DNA of 64,000 bases from Primorskyibacter flagellatus (GTDB lineage: Bacteria; Pseudomonadota; Alphaproteobacteria; Rhodobacterales; Rhodobacteraceae), in NCBI RefSeq assembly GCF_900176485.1, contig NZ_FWYD01000017.1:1-64000 (forward strand), in the 5' to 3' direction. Below the pieces are notes generated by a model. That model searched no databases and was not told the DNA's origin. It worked only from the letters and a program-made list of their open reading frames with translations. How positions within the stretch are numbered: position 1 is the stretch's first letter; each line of letters opens with the position of its first letter. This document shows positions 44,070 through 53,599 of this stretch, one piece after another. A program made the position numbers and the translations under genes.

Positions 44070-44187
44070 CCCGCTTGCCGGCGCGGTATGGCGTCGGGGC
44101 TGCATGAAATCAGTTCGCTTTGATCCGCGCGAATGGCATTGGGCTGCGGAGGAACGTCAGACGATCGGCCTATCGCACACCAAGCGC

Positions 44188-45576
44188 TCAGGCGGCATCC
44201 CGGCTCAGCGTGACCTTGTTACGTCCGTCCGCCTTGGACGCATAAAGCGCACGATCGGCGAGTGTCAGCAGGTCGCTGTCATCGCAACCGCGCCCGGCGG
44301 TGAAAAGTGGTCCCATCGCCATGCCGATGCTGGCTGTCGCGCGGATCGGGACATCGTGACCGGGCGCAAGAAACGGCGTATGGCGGATCACTTGACACAG
44401 TCTTTGTGCCGTGCGGCGGGCGCGATGGCTGCCGGTGTCGGGCAGCACGATCAGGAATTCCTCGCCGCCGATGCGCGCGACCAGATCCACGGCACGCAGG
44501 TTCTCTTTCAGCTGACGTGCCACGCCGGTCAGAACGGCATCGCCCGCAGCATGGCCATGCAGATCGTTGATCTGTTTGAAGTGATCAAGATCAGCGATCA
44601 GAACGGCAAAACGGCGGCCCGAACGATGCGCCTCTTCCGAAATGCGCGCCAGATGCGGCAGGGCATAACGACGATTATACAGTCCGGTGAGCGGGTCCGT
44701 CACCGCCGCGTGTAATCCATCGCGCATGGTGGCGCGCAGCCTGTCGGCGGTACGTTTGCGGGAGATCTGGTTTTCCAGCCGCAGGGCCAGCTCGTCGGGG
44801 TCGAAGTCCCCGGCCAGCAGGTCATTGCCGCCCAGATCCAGCGCGCTTGCGGCTGCCTGTCGTGTCTCGCGGTCGCATAGAACCAGCATCGCGCAGTGTC
44901 GCGTCGCGCTGCGGGAGCGCAATTCCGACAGCGTGCCCAGCCCGGTTTCGGGGATCAAACGAGGCAGGGTGACGATACAAACATCCGGAGCCTTGGTGCC
45001 GCCTGTATCTTGCGCCAGCATCTCTCGGGGACTGCGGATCTCTATGCGGTGGGACACGCGTGCCTTCAGTTGCTCCAGCCACAGCTCGACCTCGGAAGGC
45101 TGGTCGGTTACCACAGTCACCCACGCGGGCATTTCGAACCCGGCGCGCGGTTCGGCAAAACCGAGCGCGCGTTGTGTTCCGTCGCGCAGACGCAATTCGC
45201 GTTCGGCATCCCGGTCGCGCAGCAGGTTGCGGATCCGGGCCAGCAACATCATTTCGCTGACCGGGTGGGACAGGACGTCATCCGCCCCGGCTTGCAGTGC
45301 CTCAACGCGGGCGCGCATGTCATCGGGCGGCGTGAGAAAGATCAGCGGCACCGTTTCGGTTCTGGGGTCGGCGCGCAGCCGCCGCGCGAAGTCGCTGGCC
45401 TGCATGCTGCCGACCTGGCCCAGAAGGATGACATCGGGGACTTTTTTCGCACAGGCCGCAAGCGCATCGGTCCCTGACGTGACCTGTTTCACAGAGTAAT
45501 ATGCCGCCGCCAGCTTGACGCGCAATACGATCCTGTTGGTAGCAACTTCATCCACTATCAGGACCGTCTGAGGCAT
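44188..45576 (-). CDS. pleD: PleD-like diguanylate cyclase with two receiver-like domains
   Basis: About 462 aa from the ATG at 45576 (MPQTVLIVDE); two in-frame ATGs at 45588 and 45600 are alternatives. It has receiver 1 (about 1-120), a degenerate receiver-like part (about 150-270) and a GGDEF domain (about 295-460) with DPLTGLYNRRYALPHL and an intact active site RIGGEEFLIV. It makes c-di-GMP. Oddity: in receiver 1 the usual phosphoacceptor Asp after PDVILL is Gly, and the conserved Lys is His in DDVLSHPV. Normal phosphorylation-dependent dimerisation is therefore unlikely through this domain. It diverges from the DUF3572 gene, a common alphaproteobacterial pair. Confidence 0.9.
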   Translation of the reverse strand: MPQTVLIVDEVATNRIVLRVKLAAAYYSVKQVTSGTDALAACAKKVPDVILLGQVGSMQASDFARRLRADPRTETVPLIFLTPPDDMRARVEALQAGADDVLSHPVSEMMLLARIRNLLRDRDAERELRLRDGTQRALGFAEPRAGFEMPAWVTVVTDQPSEVELWLEQLKARVSHRIEIRSPREMLAQDTGGTKAPDVCIVTLPRLIPETGLGTLSELRSRSATRHCAMLVLCDRETRQAAASALDLGGNDLLAGDFDPDELALRLENQISRKRTADRLRATMRDGLHAAVTDPLTGLYNRRYALPHLARISEEAHRSGRRFAVLIADLDHFKQINDLHGHAAGDAVLTGVARQLKENLRAVDLVARIGGEEFLIVLPDTGSHRARRTAQRLCQVIRHTPFLAPGHDVPIRATASIGMAMGPLFTAGRGCDDSDLLTLADRALYASKADGRNKVTLSRDAA

Positions 45577-45660
45577 TTCGAGTTCCATCCGTGCTTGCAT
45601 CCAGGCTTGGGTAAGTTTTTATTCGAATTGGTTAAGAATACCTTTCCGAAGGATGAACTA

Positions 45661-45945
45661 ATGGCACTCTCGAAAGACCGGGCAGAGATCGTCGGCGTGC
45701 AGGCGCTTGGCTGGCTGGCGGGCAATGAAGAGCTTCTTCCGATCTTCCTGGGATCGACGGGGGCAAGCACAGAGGATCTGCGCGCCAACGTGCAGGAGCC
45801 AGAGTTTCTGGGCTCGGTGCTGGATTTCGTGCTTATGGATGATGCATGGGTTGTCGCGTTTTGTGACGCAGCAGATATAGATTACAATGACATAGCCAAT
45901 GCCCGTGCCGCCCTTCCGGGTGGAGAGCAGGTCCATTGGACATGA
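45661..45945 (+). CDS. DUF3572 protein
   Basis: 94 aa from the ATG at 45661, with AAGGATG eight bases upstream. It has the DUF3572 pattern: AEIVGVQALGWLAGNEELLPIFLGSTG, then VLDFVLMDDAWVVAFCDA and ALPGGEQVHWT. The family is small, cytoplasmic and restricted to alphaproteobacteria; its function is unknown. It overlaps the HAD gene by 4 bp and diverges from the PleD-like gene. Confidence 0.9.
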   Translation: MALSKDRAEIVGVQALGWLAGNEELLPIFLGSTGASTEDLRANVQEPEFLGSVLDFVLMDDAWVVAFCDAADIDYNDIANARAALPGGEQVHWT

Positions 45946-46655
45946 CTTTGCGCGCTGATGCGATCCTGTTTGACAAGGATGGCACGCTGTTTGATTTCCG
46001 CGCTACCTGGGATGTGTGGGCGGGTGGGGTGCTGGAACGGCTTGCAAAGGGCGACGCGGAACGGCTGGAATGGTTAACCGCTGCCATCGGATACGATCCC
46101 GTGATCGGCGGATTCTTGCCGGAAAGTCCGGTGATCGCAGGCACCAACCGGCAGGTGGCAGCACTGATGTTGCCCGGACTTGACGGATGGAGCCTCCGCG
46201 GGCTGGAACGATTCCTTTCCGAGGCTGCTGAAACAGCGCCTTTGGTCGAGACGGTGCCGCTGTCGCCGTTGCTGGCGCGATTAAGGCAGGCCGGCCTGTC
46301 GCTTGGCGTGATGACCAATGACAGCCAGCGAACGGCGCACGCGCATCTGGTCGCCGCCAATATCGGAGATGCGTTTGACTTCGTCGCGGGTGCAGATAGC
46401 GGGTTCGGCGCAAAACCGTCGCCGGACCCTTTGCTGTCTTTTGCATATGCGGTGGAAAAGGCACCGGAGCGGGTGGTGATGGTCGGTGACAGCGCCCATG
46501 ACCTAATGGCAGGGCGAGCGGCCGGGATGCAGACGGTGGCCGTTCTTACTGGCCCGGCCACGCGGGCAGAGCTTTCGCCGCTTGCGGATGTTGTGCTTCC
46601 GAACGTCGGAGCGTTGCCGGACTGGCTGGGGCTGGCACATGCCAACGCATCTTAG
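45942..46655 (+). CDS. HAD-family phosphatase (phosphoglycolate phosphatase-like)
   Basis: 237 aa from the ATG at 45942. The HAD motifs are ILFDKDGTLFDF (nucleophile Asp and acid Asp), LGVMTNDSQ (motif II), the Lys in AKPSPDPLL, and VVMVGDSAHDLMAG (motif IV). The cap is inserted after motif I, as in Gph-like enzymes. It hydrolyses a small phosphate ester, probably 2-phosphoglycolate or a similar damage product. It overlaps the DUF3572 gene end and is probably cotranscribed with it. Confidence 0.9.
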   Translation: MTLRADAILFDKDGTLFDFRATWDVWAGGVLERLAKGDAERLEWLTAAIGYDPVIGGFLPESPVIAGTNRQVAALMLPGLDGWSLRGLERFLSEAAETAPLVETVPLSPLLARLRQAGLSLGVMTNDSQRTAHAHLVAANIGDAFDFVAGADSGFGAKPSPDPLLSFAYAVEKAPERVVMVGDSAHDLMAGRAAGMQTVAVLTGPATRAELSPLADVVLPNVGALPDWLGLAHANAS

Positions 46656-46813
46656 CTGTCCGTAACCGAACTTTATTGCTTGTGCGGGCGGAAATGGCTG
46701 ACCCTGCTGTGTGATAGTGCGTACACGGGCTCGGGCCTCGAAGATGCTTGCCGGTTGGTGAATGGGAGCACATGTCCCTTACCGTCCGCTCAGGCAGGCA
46801 TACGCGAAACGGA

Positions 46814-47740
46814 TCATACTTTTGTCAACTCCGCTTCGAGCAATTGCACGAAGCTTTCGCAAACCGGGGTCATCGGGCGATCCCGTTTGCGGATGAGTTG
46901 ATATGGCGACAGGATCAGGCTTTCCTTCATGTCGAGTACGGCCCAGTTGCTGGTGTTGTTTGGAACCAGAAGCTCATAGACCTCCTGCGTGATCGCGGCG
47001 ATTGCATCGGTGTCCTTGAGATAGGCAAGGGCCACCATCAGGGAGGACGTATCTATCGTATCTCCCGGTATGGGCAGACCACGATTGGTGAACGCCTGAT
47101 CGACGGCTTCGCGGACCGGCATTCCACTGGCCTGAATAACCCAGCGCAATCCGGCGAGTTCATCAAGTGCCAACCCGGACAGCCCGACAAGCGGGTGCCT
47201 GGCCCGAACCAGAAATCTTATTTGTTCAACACGGCCGGCGCGGATCAGGAACGGGCGTGCGTCGGCATGGCGCGGCAGGCGGCACAAGGCAATGTCCAGA
47301 TCGCCGCGCAGCAGATGTTCGATCAGATCGACACTTGGCGCAATATCGACGCTGACCGTGGCCAGACGGGCCATGGCTTTCAGCTTTTGCACCGCTGGCA
47401 CGACAAAGCCAACCGCCGCGCCGGTGACGGCACCTATGCGCACCACACCCGCCGTGCCTCGGCGAAACGCATCGACCTCGATGGCAATCCTGTCAATATC
47501 TCCCACCAGTGTCGTGGCATGGCGCATGATGACCTCTCCGATCAGGGTCGGGCGCATACCTTTCGCGTGGCGTTCGAACAGCGGCTCGCCGATGATGCGC
47601 TCGATCTCGGCAAGGGTTCGCGACGCGGCGGGCTGGCTGACCGCAAGTTGCGTGGCGGCGGTGGAAATCTGGCCGGTCTCGGCGATGGCCTGCACCAAGC
47701 GAAAATGTCTGAGCCGAAGCTGGGAGGTCAAAGTCATCAT
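46814..47740 (-). CDS. gbpR: LysR-family regulator, GbpR-like
   Basis: About 308 aa; starts at 47746 (GTG), 47740 or 47737 are all possible. The N-terminal helix-turn-helix reads LRHFRLVQAIAETGQIS, then AATQLAVSQPAASRTLAEIER; the LysR co-inducer domain follows. It diverges from chvE with 160 bp between them. This is the same layout as gbpR-chvE in Agrobacterium and Azospirillum, where GbpR activates the sugar-binding protein gene in the presence of galactose or arabinose. A T-n11-A type palindrome lies at its 5' end. Confidence 0.87.
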   Translation of the reverse strand: MMTLTSQLRLRHFRLVQAIAETGQISTAATQLAVSQPAASRTLAEIERIIGEPLFERHAKGMRPTLIGEVIMRHATTLVGDIDRIAIEVDAFRRGTAGVVRIGAVTGAAVGFVVPAVQKLKAMARLATVSVDIAPSVDLIEHLLRGDLDIALCRLPRHADARPFLIRAGRVEQIRFLVRARHPLVGLSGLALDELAGLRWVIQASGMPVREAVDQAFTNRGLPIPGDTIDTSSLMVALAYLKDTDAIAAITQEVYELLVPNNTSNWAVLDMKESLILSPYQLIRKRDRPMTPVCESFVQLLEAELTKV

Positions 47741-47749
47741 ATGCACGAT

Positions 47750-47765
47750 ATACCTGAATTGGTAT
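47750..47765. promoter_or_regulatory. LysR-type palindrome between gbpR and chvE
   Basis: ATACCTGAATTGGTAT has 5-bp arms (ATACC/GGTAT) around TGAATT and fits the T-n11-A LysR box. It sits 10 bp upstream of the gbpR start, as expected for an autoregulatory and divergent operator. A second hairpin, TCCGAC/GTCGGA, lies at 47824-47840 in the chvE leader. Confidence 0.5.
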
Positions 47766-47899
47766 GAAAGTCGCCAAATCTTTCATTTGAATGTTATGTC
47801 GAAACCTCATTAGGATTTCGATGTCCGACAGCACGTCGGATCAAATCAATAAAGTCAGGTGCCCTGGCAGTGACATGCGTGGCGCCATGGGAGGACATG

Positions 47900-48964
47900 A
47901 TGAAGAAAATTTCAGCAGGGCTCGCCGCCCTCGCGCTTGGCGTTGGCCTTGCGGCCGCGCCGGCCATCGCACAGGATAAGGGCACCATCGGAATTGCCAT
48001 GCCGACAAAGTCGTCGGCGCGCTGGATTTCGGACGGCGAATCCATGGTCGAGCAGTTCGAAGCGGCCGGTTACACCGCTGATCTGCAATATGCCGAAGAC
48101 GATATTCCGAACCAGTTGAACCAGATCGAGAACATGATCACCAAGGGCGTGGACGTTCTGGTGATCGCGGCGATCGACGGCACCACGCTGTCCAACGCGC
48201 TGGAGAACGCGCATTTCGCGGGCATCAAGACAATCGCCTATGACCGCCTGATCCGCGACAGCGAATATGTGGACTATTACGCCACCTTCGACAACTTCAA
48301 GGTGGGCGTGCTGCAGGCGACCAGCCTTGTGGACGGCATGAAAGAGCGTTTTCCGGACGTGAAACCCTGGAATGTCGAACTGTTCGGCGGATCGCCCGAC
48401 GATAACAACGCCTATTTCTTCTATAATGGCGGCATGTCGGTTCTTCAGCCACTGATCGACGATGGCACGATCAACATCGTGTCGGGCCAGATGGGCATGG
48501 ACACCGTAGGCACATTGCGCTGGGATGGAGCGGTCGCGCAGTCCCGCATGGATAACCTGCTGTCGGCGCATTACACCGATGCTGTCGTGCACGGCGTTCT
48601 CAGCCCCTATGACGGCCTGTCCATCGGGATCCTGTCGTCGCTGAAAGGCGTGGGCTATGGCTCTGGCGATCTGGCAATGCCCATCGTGTCCGGTCAGGAT
48701 GCCGAATTGCAGTCGATCAAGTCGATCATTGCGGGCGAGCAATATTCGACCGTGTTCAAGGACACCCGTGAACTGGCCCGCGTGACCGTCGGTATGGTCG
48801 ATGCGTTGTTGCAGGGTGGCGAGCCCGAGATCAACGACACCACCACCTATGACAACGGTGTCAAGGTCGTGCCCTCCTACCTGCTGGAGCCGGTCTCGGT
48901 CGATGGGTCGAACTACGAAGCCATCGTGATCGATTCCGGGTATCACAGCAAAGACGATCTCTGA
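47900..48964 (+). CDS. chvE: Multiple-sugar periplasmic binding protein ChvE
   Basis: 354 aa from the ATG at 47900, which has GGGAGG five bases upstream (the ATG at 47897 is too close). It has a signal peptide ([26 protein letters not shown]). ChvE-type traits are [56 protein letters not shown] and [21 protein letters not shown]. ChvE binds galactose, glucose, arabinose and xylose for uptake and, in Agrobacterium, for signalling. It is the first gene of chvE-gguAB and the two catabolic genes after it. Confidence 0.94.
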   Translation: MKKISAGLAALALGVGLAAAPAIAQDKGTIGIAMPTKSSARWISDGESMVEQFEAAGYTADLQYAEDDIPNQLNQIENMITKGVDVLVIAAIDGTTLSNALENAHFAGIKTIAYDRLIRDSEYVDYYATFDNFKVGVLQATSLVDGMKERFPDVKPWNVELFGGSPDDNNAYFFYNGGMSVLQPLIDDGTINIVSGQMGMDTVGTLRWDGAVAQSRMDNLLSAHYTDAVVHGVLSPYDGLSIGILSSLKGVGYGSGDLAMPIVSGQDAELQSIKSIIAGEQYSTVFKDTRELARVTVGMVDALLQGGEPEINDTTTYDNGVKVVPSYLLEPVSVDGSNYEAIVIDSGYHSKDDL

Positions 48965-48976
48965 TCCTTGCCAACA

Positions 48977-49002
48977 CCCGCCCGCACGTCTGTGCGGGCG
49001 GG
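48977..49002 (+). repeat. Strong hairpin between chvE and gguA
   Basis: A perfect 11-bp GC stem (48977-48987 and 48992-49002) with loop GTCT follows the chvE stop by 12 bp. No T-run is present. Such structures after binding-protein genes usually protect the upstream message, so ChvE would be made in excess over GguAB. Confidence 0.7.
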
Positions 49003-49046
49003 ACGTGACGCATTGATCAGGCGATACCTTGGGAGGGGGAATTTTC

Positions 49047-50567
49047 GTGCAGACGCTGCTGGAAATGCGCAATATCACCAAGACCTTTCCGGGGGTCAAG
49101 GCGCTGGACGACGTCAATCTGAAAGTCACCGAGGGCGAGATTCACGCCTTGGTGGGCGAGAATGGCGCGGGCAAGTCCACGCTGATGAAAGTGCTGTCGG
49201 GCGTCTATCCCAAAGGCACCTATGACGGTGAAATTCACTATGATGGCCAGTTGGCCGGGTTCGCCGGTATCTCGGACAGCGAAAAGCTGGGCATCATCAT
49301 CATCCACCAGGAACTGGCGCTGGTGCCGTTGCTGTCGATTGCCGAGAACCTGTTCATCGGCAACGAATGCGCGAAGGCAGGTGTCGTCAACTGGCACGAG
49401 ACATTCCGGCGAACCGAAGGGTTGTTGAAAAAGGTCGGACTTAACGAACCTCCTGCGGCGCAGGTCGACAGTCTTGGCGTCGGCAAACAGCAATTGGTGG
49501 AGATTGCCAAGGCCCTGTCCAAGGACGTGCGGCTGCTGATCCTCGACGAGCCCACGGCGGCGCTGTCGGAATCCGACAGTCAGGCCCTGCTGGATTTGCT
49601 GCTGGAACTGAAAGCCCAGGGCGTCACCTCGATCGTGATCAGTCACAAGCTGAACGAGGTGCGGCGCATCGCCGACACGATCACGGTGATCCGCGACGGC
49701 GCGACAGTCTCGACGCTGGACGCGCGCAAGGAGCCGATCACAGAAGACCGCATCGTGCGCGATATGGTCGGTCGGGATATGTCGCAGCGCTATCCCGAAC
49801 GGCCCCGCCGCGCCGGGGATATGCTGCTGGAGGTACGGGACTGGAACGTCTGGCATCCCGAGCATGCCGCGCGGCAGGTGATCCGGGACATCAACTTTCA
49901 CGTCCGCGCGGGCGAGGTCGTCGGCATAGCAGGGCTGATGGGGGCCGGACGCACCGAACTGGCAATGAGCCTGTTTGGCAAAAGCTACGGTCGCAACATC
50001 TCGGGCAGCGTCGAGCTGCGCGGCAAGGCAATCGACACGTCAACGGTTGCGGCGGCCATCCGCAGCGGGCTGGCCTATGTGACCGAGGACCGCAAGGAAC
50101 TGGGCTTGATCCTCGAAGAAAGCATCCAGCGCAATGTGACGCTGGCCAATCTGATCGACGTTTCCAAGTCCGGCGTGATCAACGAGGCCGAAGAGACCAA
50201 GGTCGCTGAACGCTACCGCGCCGCCATGAACATCCGCACACCCAGCGTGTTTCAGAAGGTCGTCAACCTGTCGGGGGGCAACCAGCAGAAGGTGGTTCTG
50301 TCCAAATGGCTGTTTGCCGGGCCGGAAGTGCTGATCCTGGATGAACCCACCCGCGGCATCGACGTTGGTGCCAAGTTCGAGATTTACGGCATCATCAACG
50401 AACTGTCGGCCGAAGGAAAAGGCGTGCTGATGATCAGTTCCGAAATGCCGGAACTTCTGGGCATGTGCGACCGCATCTATGTCATGAACCAGGGCAGTTT
50501 TGTCGGCGAGCTAAGCGCCGTCGAAGCCAGCCAAGAGCGCATCATGTCGCTTATCGTTACCGAATAG
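49047..50567 (+). CDS. gguA: Sugar ABC transporter ATPase GguA (two ABC domains)
   Basis: 506 aa from a GTG at 49047, with GGAGGGGG seven bases upstream (a TTG at 49029 would lie before the Shine-Dalgarno). It has two ATPase halves. The first has Walker [10 protein letters not shown] and Walker [14 protein letters not shown]. The second has a degenerate Walker A (GLMGAGRTE), signature [15 protein letters not shown] and Walker [14 protein letters not shown]. This is the RbsA/XylG-type architecture. It energises sugar uptake with GguB and ChvE. Confidence 0.94.
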   Translation: MQTLLEMRNITKTFPGVKALDDVNLKVTEGEIHALVGENGAGKSTLMKVLSGVYPKGTYDGEIHYDGQLAGFAGISDSEKLGIIIIHQELALVPLLSIAENLFIGNECAKAGVVNWHETFRRTEGLLKKVGLNEPPAAQVDSLGVGKQQLVEIAKALSKDVRLLILDEPTAALSESDSQALLDLLLELKAQGVTSIVISHKLNEVRRIADTITVIRDGATVSTLDARKEPITEDRIVRDMVGRDMSQRYPERPRRAGDMLLEVRDWNVWHPEHAARQVIRDINFHVRAGEVVGIAGLMGAGRTELAMSLFGKSYGRNISGSVELRGKAIDTSTVAAAIRSGLAYVTEDRKELGLILEESIQRNVTLANLIDVSKSGVINEAEETKVAERYRAAMNIRTPSVFQKVVNLSGGNQQKVVLSKWLFAGPEVLILDEPTRGIDVGAKFEIYGIINELSAEGKGVLMISSEMPELLGMCDRIYVMNQGSFVGELSAVEASQERIMSLIVTE

Positions 50568-50580
50568 GAAGGCCCGCGAA

Positions 50581-51783
50581 ATGACTGACACAGCCTCGCA
50601 AGCCCGGAATGCCGACAAGGCCAAAAGCATCTCCGGCTATCTTGCCAGCCACCTGCGCGATTACGGCCTGCTCTTTGCGCTGATCGCGATCATGGTGTTC
50701 TTCCAGATCGTGACTGATGGCACGCTGCTGCGGCCCGTCAACATCACCAACCTGTTCCTTCAGAACAGCTATATCATCATCATGGCCCTGGGCATGCTGA
50801 TTGTTATCGTGGGCGGCCATATTGACCTGAGCGTCGGATCGGTGATGGGGTTCGTCGGCGCGCTGGCGGCGGTGATGATCGTCAACTGGAACGTGCCGGT
50901 GGCCTTGACCATCCCGGCCTGTCTTGTGGTGGGCATCCTGATCGGCGCGGCGCAGGGTTACTGGGTGGCCTATTGGAAGATCCCCAGCTTCATCGTGACG
51001 CTCGCGGGGATGCTGGTGTTTCGCGGCCTGTCGCTGTGGCTGCTGGAGGGGCAATCCGTCGGTCCGTTCCCTAGGTCCTTCCAACTGCTGTCGACGGGGT
51101 TCATCCCTGACGTCTTTGGCGTCGGGCGTCCCAATATCACGGCCCTTGCGGTCGGGATTGTTGCTGCCGCCGCGATTGTCTGGATGGGTCTGCGCAAGCG
51201 GGCGCGCAACAAGGCCTACGGGATCGAAGACGAACCCACCGCGTTTTTCCTGATACGCAATGCGATTGTCGCAGGCGCGCTGTTGTTCGTGATGTACAAG
51301 CTGTCAACCTTTCGCGGGCTGCCCAACGTGCTGGTCACCATGGGCATTCTGACGATCATCTACGCCTTCCTGACTGAACAGACCACGATCGGCCGCCGGA
51401 TCTATGCGCTTGGCGGCAACGTGAAAGCCGCGAAGCTGTCGGGCATTCCGACCGAGAGGCTGACATTTCTGACCTTCGTGAACATGGGGCTACTGGCGGC
51501 GCTGGCCGGGCTGATCTTTGCGGCACGGTTGAACACCGCAACGCCAAAGGCGGGTTTCGCGGTGGAACTGGACGTGATCGCGGCGGTGTTCATTGGCGGT
51601 GCGTCAATGTCGGGCGGCGTGGGCAAGATTGTCGGTGCGGTGGTCGGCGCGTTTATCATGGGTGTGATGAACAACGGCATGTCGATCATGGGGATCGGCA
51701 TTGATTACCAGCAGGTGATCAAGGGGCTGGTGCTGCTGGCTGCCGTTATTTTCGACGTCTACAACAAGCAGAAACAGGGCTGA
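50581..51783 (+). CDS. gguB: Sugar ABC transporter permease GguB
   Basis: 400 aa with about ten to twelve membrane segments. Family motifs: ALGMLIVIVGGHIDLSVGSVMGF, FIVTLAGMLVFRGLS, and IGRRIYALGGNVKAAKLSGIPTERLTFLTFVNMG as the cytoplasmic loop contacting the ATPase. ELDVIAAVFIGGASMSGGVG is also present. An extended central loop (residues about 205-225) separates the halves, as in XylH/GguB. AGGAAGG precedes the ATG. Confidence 0.93.
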   Translation: MTDTASQARNADKAKSISGYLASHLRDYGLLFALIAIMVFFQIVTDGTLLRPVNITNLFLQNSYIIIMALGMLIVIVGGHIDLSVGSVMGFVGALAAVMIVNWNVPVALTIPACLVVGILIGAAQGYWVAYWKIPSFIVTLAGMLVFRGLSLWLLEGQSVGPFPRSFQLLSTGFIPDVFGVGRPNITALAVGIVAAAAIVWMGLRKRARNKAYGIEDEPTAFFLIRNAIVAGALLFVMYKLSTFRGLPNVLVTMGILTIIYAFLTEQTTIGRRIYALGGNVKAAKLSGIPTERLTFLTFVNMGLLAALAGLIFAARLNTATPKAGFAVELDVIAAVFIGGASMSGGVGKIVGAVVGAFIMGVMNNGMSIMGIGIDYQQVIKGLVLLAAVIFDVYNKQKQG

Positions 51784-51856
51784 GAGCGACGGCAGGTTTG
51801 CGCTGTCCCCACGCCGGGACCCGGTTGGTGCCGTGAGATAAATTCAGGAGAGTAAG

Positions 51857-53599
51857 ATGACCTTCAAGCCAGCCCAGTGGCCCCGCAAGATGCGCTCGCA
51901 AGAGTGGTATGGCGGCACCAGCCGCGACAATATCTACCATCGAGGCTGGTTGAAAAATCAGGGCTATCCCGACGATCTGTTCGACGGGCGGCCGGTGATC
52001 GGCATTCTCAATACATGGTCCGAACTGACGCCCTGCAACGGTCATCTGCGTGAATTGGCCGAAAAGGTGAAGGCTGGCATCTGGGAGGCCGGGGGCTTTC
52101 CGCTGGAGGTGCCGGTCTTTTCGGCGTCCGAGAACACGTTCCGCCCCACCGCGATGATGTACCGAAACCTTGCCGCCCTGGCGGTCGAGGAGACCATGCG
52201 CGCGCAGCCCATCGACGGGGCGGTGCTGTTGGTGGGTTGCGACAAGACCACGCCATCGCTGATCATGGGCGCGGCCTCCACCGACCTGCCGTCGATTGTC
52301 GTCACCGGCGGGCCGATGCTGAACGGCTGGTTCCGGGGCGAACGTGTCGGCAGCGGCACAGCACTCTGGCAGATGTCCGAGGACATCAAGGCCGGCAAGA
52401 TGAGCAAGGAAGATTTCCTTGAAGCCGAGCAGGCGATGAGCCGGTCTTCGGGCACCTGCAACACGATGGGCACGGCCAGCACCATGGCGTCGATGGCCGA
52501 AGCCCTGGGCATGGCACTGTCGGGAAACGCCGCAATCCCCGGTGTCGATGCACGCCGCCGGGTGATGGCGCAGCATTCCGGGCGGCGCATCGTGCAGATG
52601 GTCAAGGACGATCTCAAACCATCCGATGTGATGACGCGCGACGCTTTCGAAAACGCGATCCGGGTCAATGGCGCGATTGGCGGGTCGACCAATGCGGTCA
52701 TTCACCTGATGGCAATTGCCGGCCGCGTCGGGATTGATCTGACCCTGGAAGACTGGGACTGTCTGGGCCGTGACATTCCCACCATCGTCAACCTGATGCC
52801 GTCGGGCAAATACCTGATGGAGGAGTTTTTCTATGCGGGCGGTCTGCCGGTCGTGATCAAACGTCTGGGCGAGGCCGGGATGCTGCACAAAGAGGCGCTT
52901 ACCGTGTCCGGGCTGGCCGTCTGGGACGAGGTCAAGGACGCCAGGAACTGGAATGAGGACGTGATCTTGCCCGCCGACAAGGCGCTTGCCCAACAAGGCG
53001 GCATCGCGGTGCTGCGCGGCAATCTGGCACCGCAAGGCGCGGTGCTGAAACCCTCGGCCGCCAGCCCATCGCTGATGAGCCACCGGGGTCGCGCCGTCGT
53101 GTTTGAGGATATTGACGACTACAAGGCCAAGATTGTGCGCGACGATCTGGATATCGACGAGACCTGCGTGATGGTGCTGAAAAACTGCGGTCCGCGCGGC
53201 TATCCCGGTATGGCGGAGGTCGGCAATATGGGCCTGCCCGCCAAGGTTCTGAAGAAGGGGATCACCGATATGGTGCGCATCTCGGACGCGCGGATGTCTG
53301 GCACGGCCTATGGCACCGTGGTGCTGCACACCAGCCCCGAGGCGGCGCGCGGCGGCCCGCTTGCCATCGTGCGCGATGGCGACATGATCGAGTTGGACGT
53401 GGCAAACCGACGGCTGCATCTGGATATCCCCGAGGCCGAGTTGCAGGCCCGGCTGGACGCGTGGCAGCCAGAAGATACAAGGCCCGCCAGCGGGTATGCA
53501 CAGATGTTCCACGACCATGTGCAAGGCGCCGAAACCGGGGCCGATTTTGATTTTCTTGTCGGCAATCGTGGTTCCGCCGTGCCAAAGGATTCGCATTGA
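51857..53599 (+). CDS. IlvD/Edd-family aldonate dehydratase, L-arabonate dehydratase-like
   Basis: 580 aa. Candidate cluster cysteines are in ELTPCNGHLRE, LLVGCDKTTPSL and SGTCNTMGTAST. MRSQEWYGGTSRDNIYHRGWLKNQG at the start (here given as its key part RSQEWYGG) is typical of sugar-acid dehydratases that act on arabonate or galactonate. The C-terminal region is LKNCGPRGYPGMAEVG, then SDARMSGTAYGTVVLHTSPE. It makes 2-keto-3-deoxy acids from the aldonate formed by the neighbouring dehydrogenase and lactonase. It is a paralogue of the enzyme at 18686, but in a ChvE-linked operon. GGAGAGTAAG precedes the ATG. Confidence 0.91.
   Translation: MTFKPAQWPRKMRSQEWYGGTSRDNIYHRGWLKNQGYPDDLFDGRPVIGILNTWSELTPCNGHLRELAEKVKAGIWEAGGFPLEVPVFSASENTFRPTAMMYRNLAALAVEETMRAQPIDGAVLLVGCDKTTPSLIMGAASTDLPSIVVTGGPMLNGWFRGERVGSGTALWQMSEDIKAGKMSKEDFLEAEQAMSRSSGTCNTMGTASTMASMAEALGMALSGNAAIPGVDARRRVMAQHSGRRIVQMVKDDLKPSDVMTRDAFENAIRVNGAIGGSTNAVIHLMAIAGRVGIDLTLEDWDCLGRDIPTIVNLMPSGKYLMEEFFYAGGLPVVIKRLGEAGMLHKEALTVSGLAVWDEVKDARNWNEDVILPADKALAQQGGIAVLRGNLAPQGAVLKPSAASPSLMSHRGRAVVFEDIDDYKAKIVRDDLDIDETCVMVLKNCGPRGYPGMAEVGNMGLPAKVLKKGITDMVRISDARMSGTAYGTVVLHTSPEAARGGPLAIVRDGDMIELDVANRRLHLDIPEAELQARLDAWQPEDTRPASGYAQMFHDHVQGAETGADFDFLVGNRGSAVPKDSH

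Noticed and set aside
51746-53596. 616-codon open frame antisense to the dehydratase at 51857
   Set aside because: It is a GC-rich shadow frame of a strongly coding gene, full of His/Arg/Gln, without a Shine-Dalgarno or family motif.
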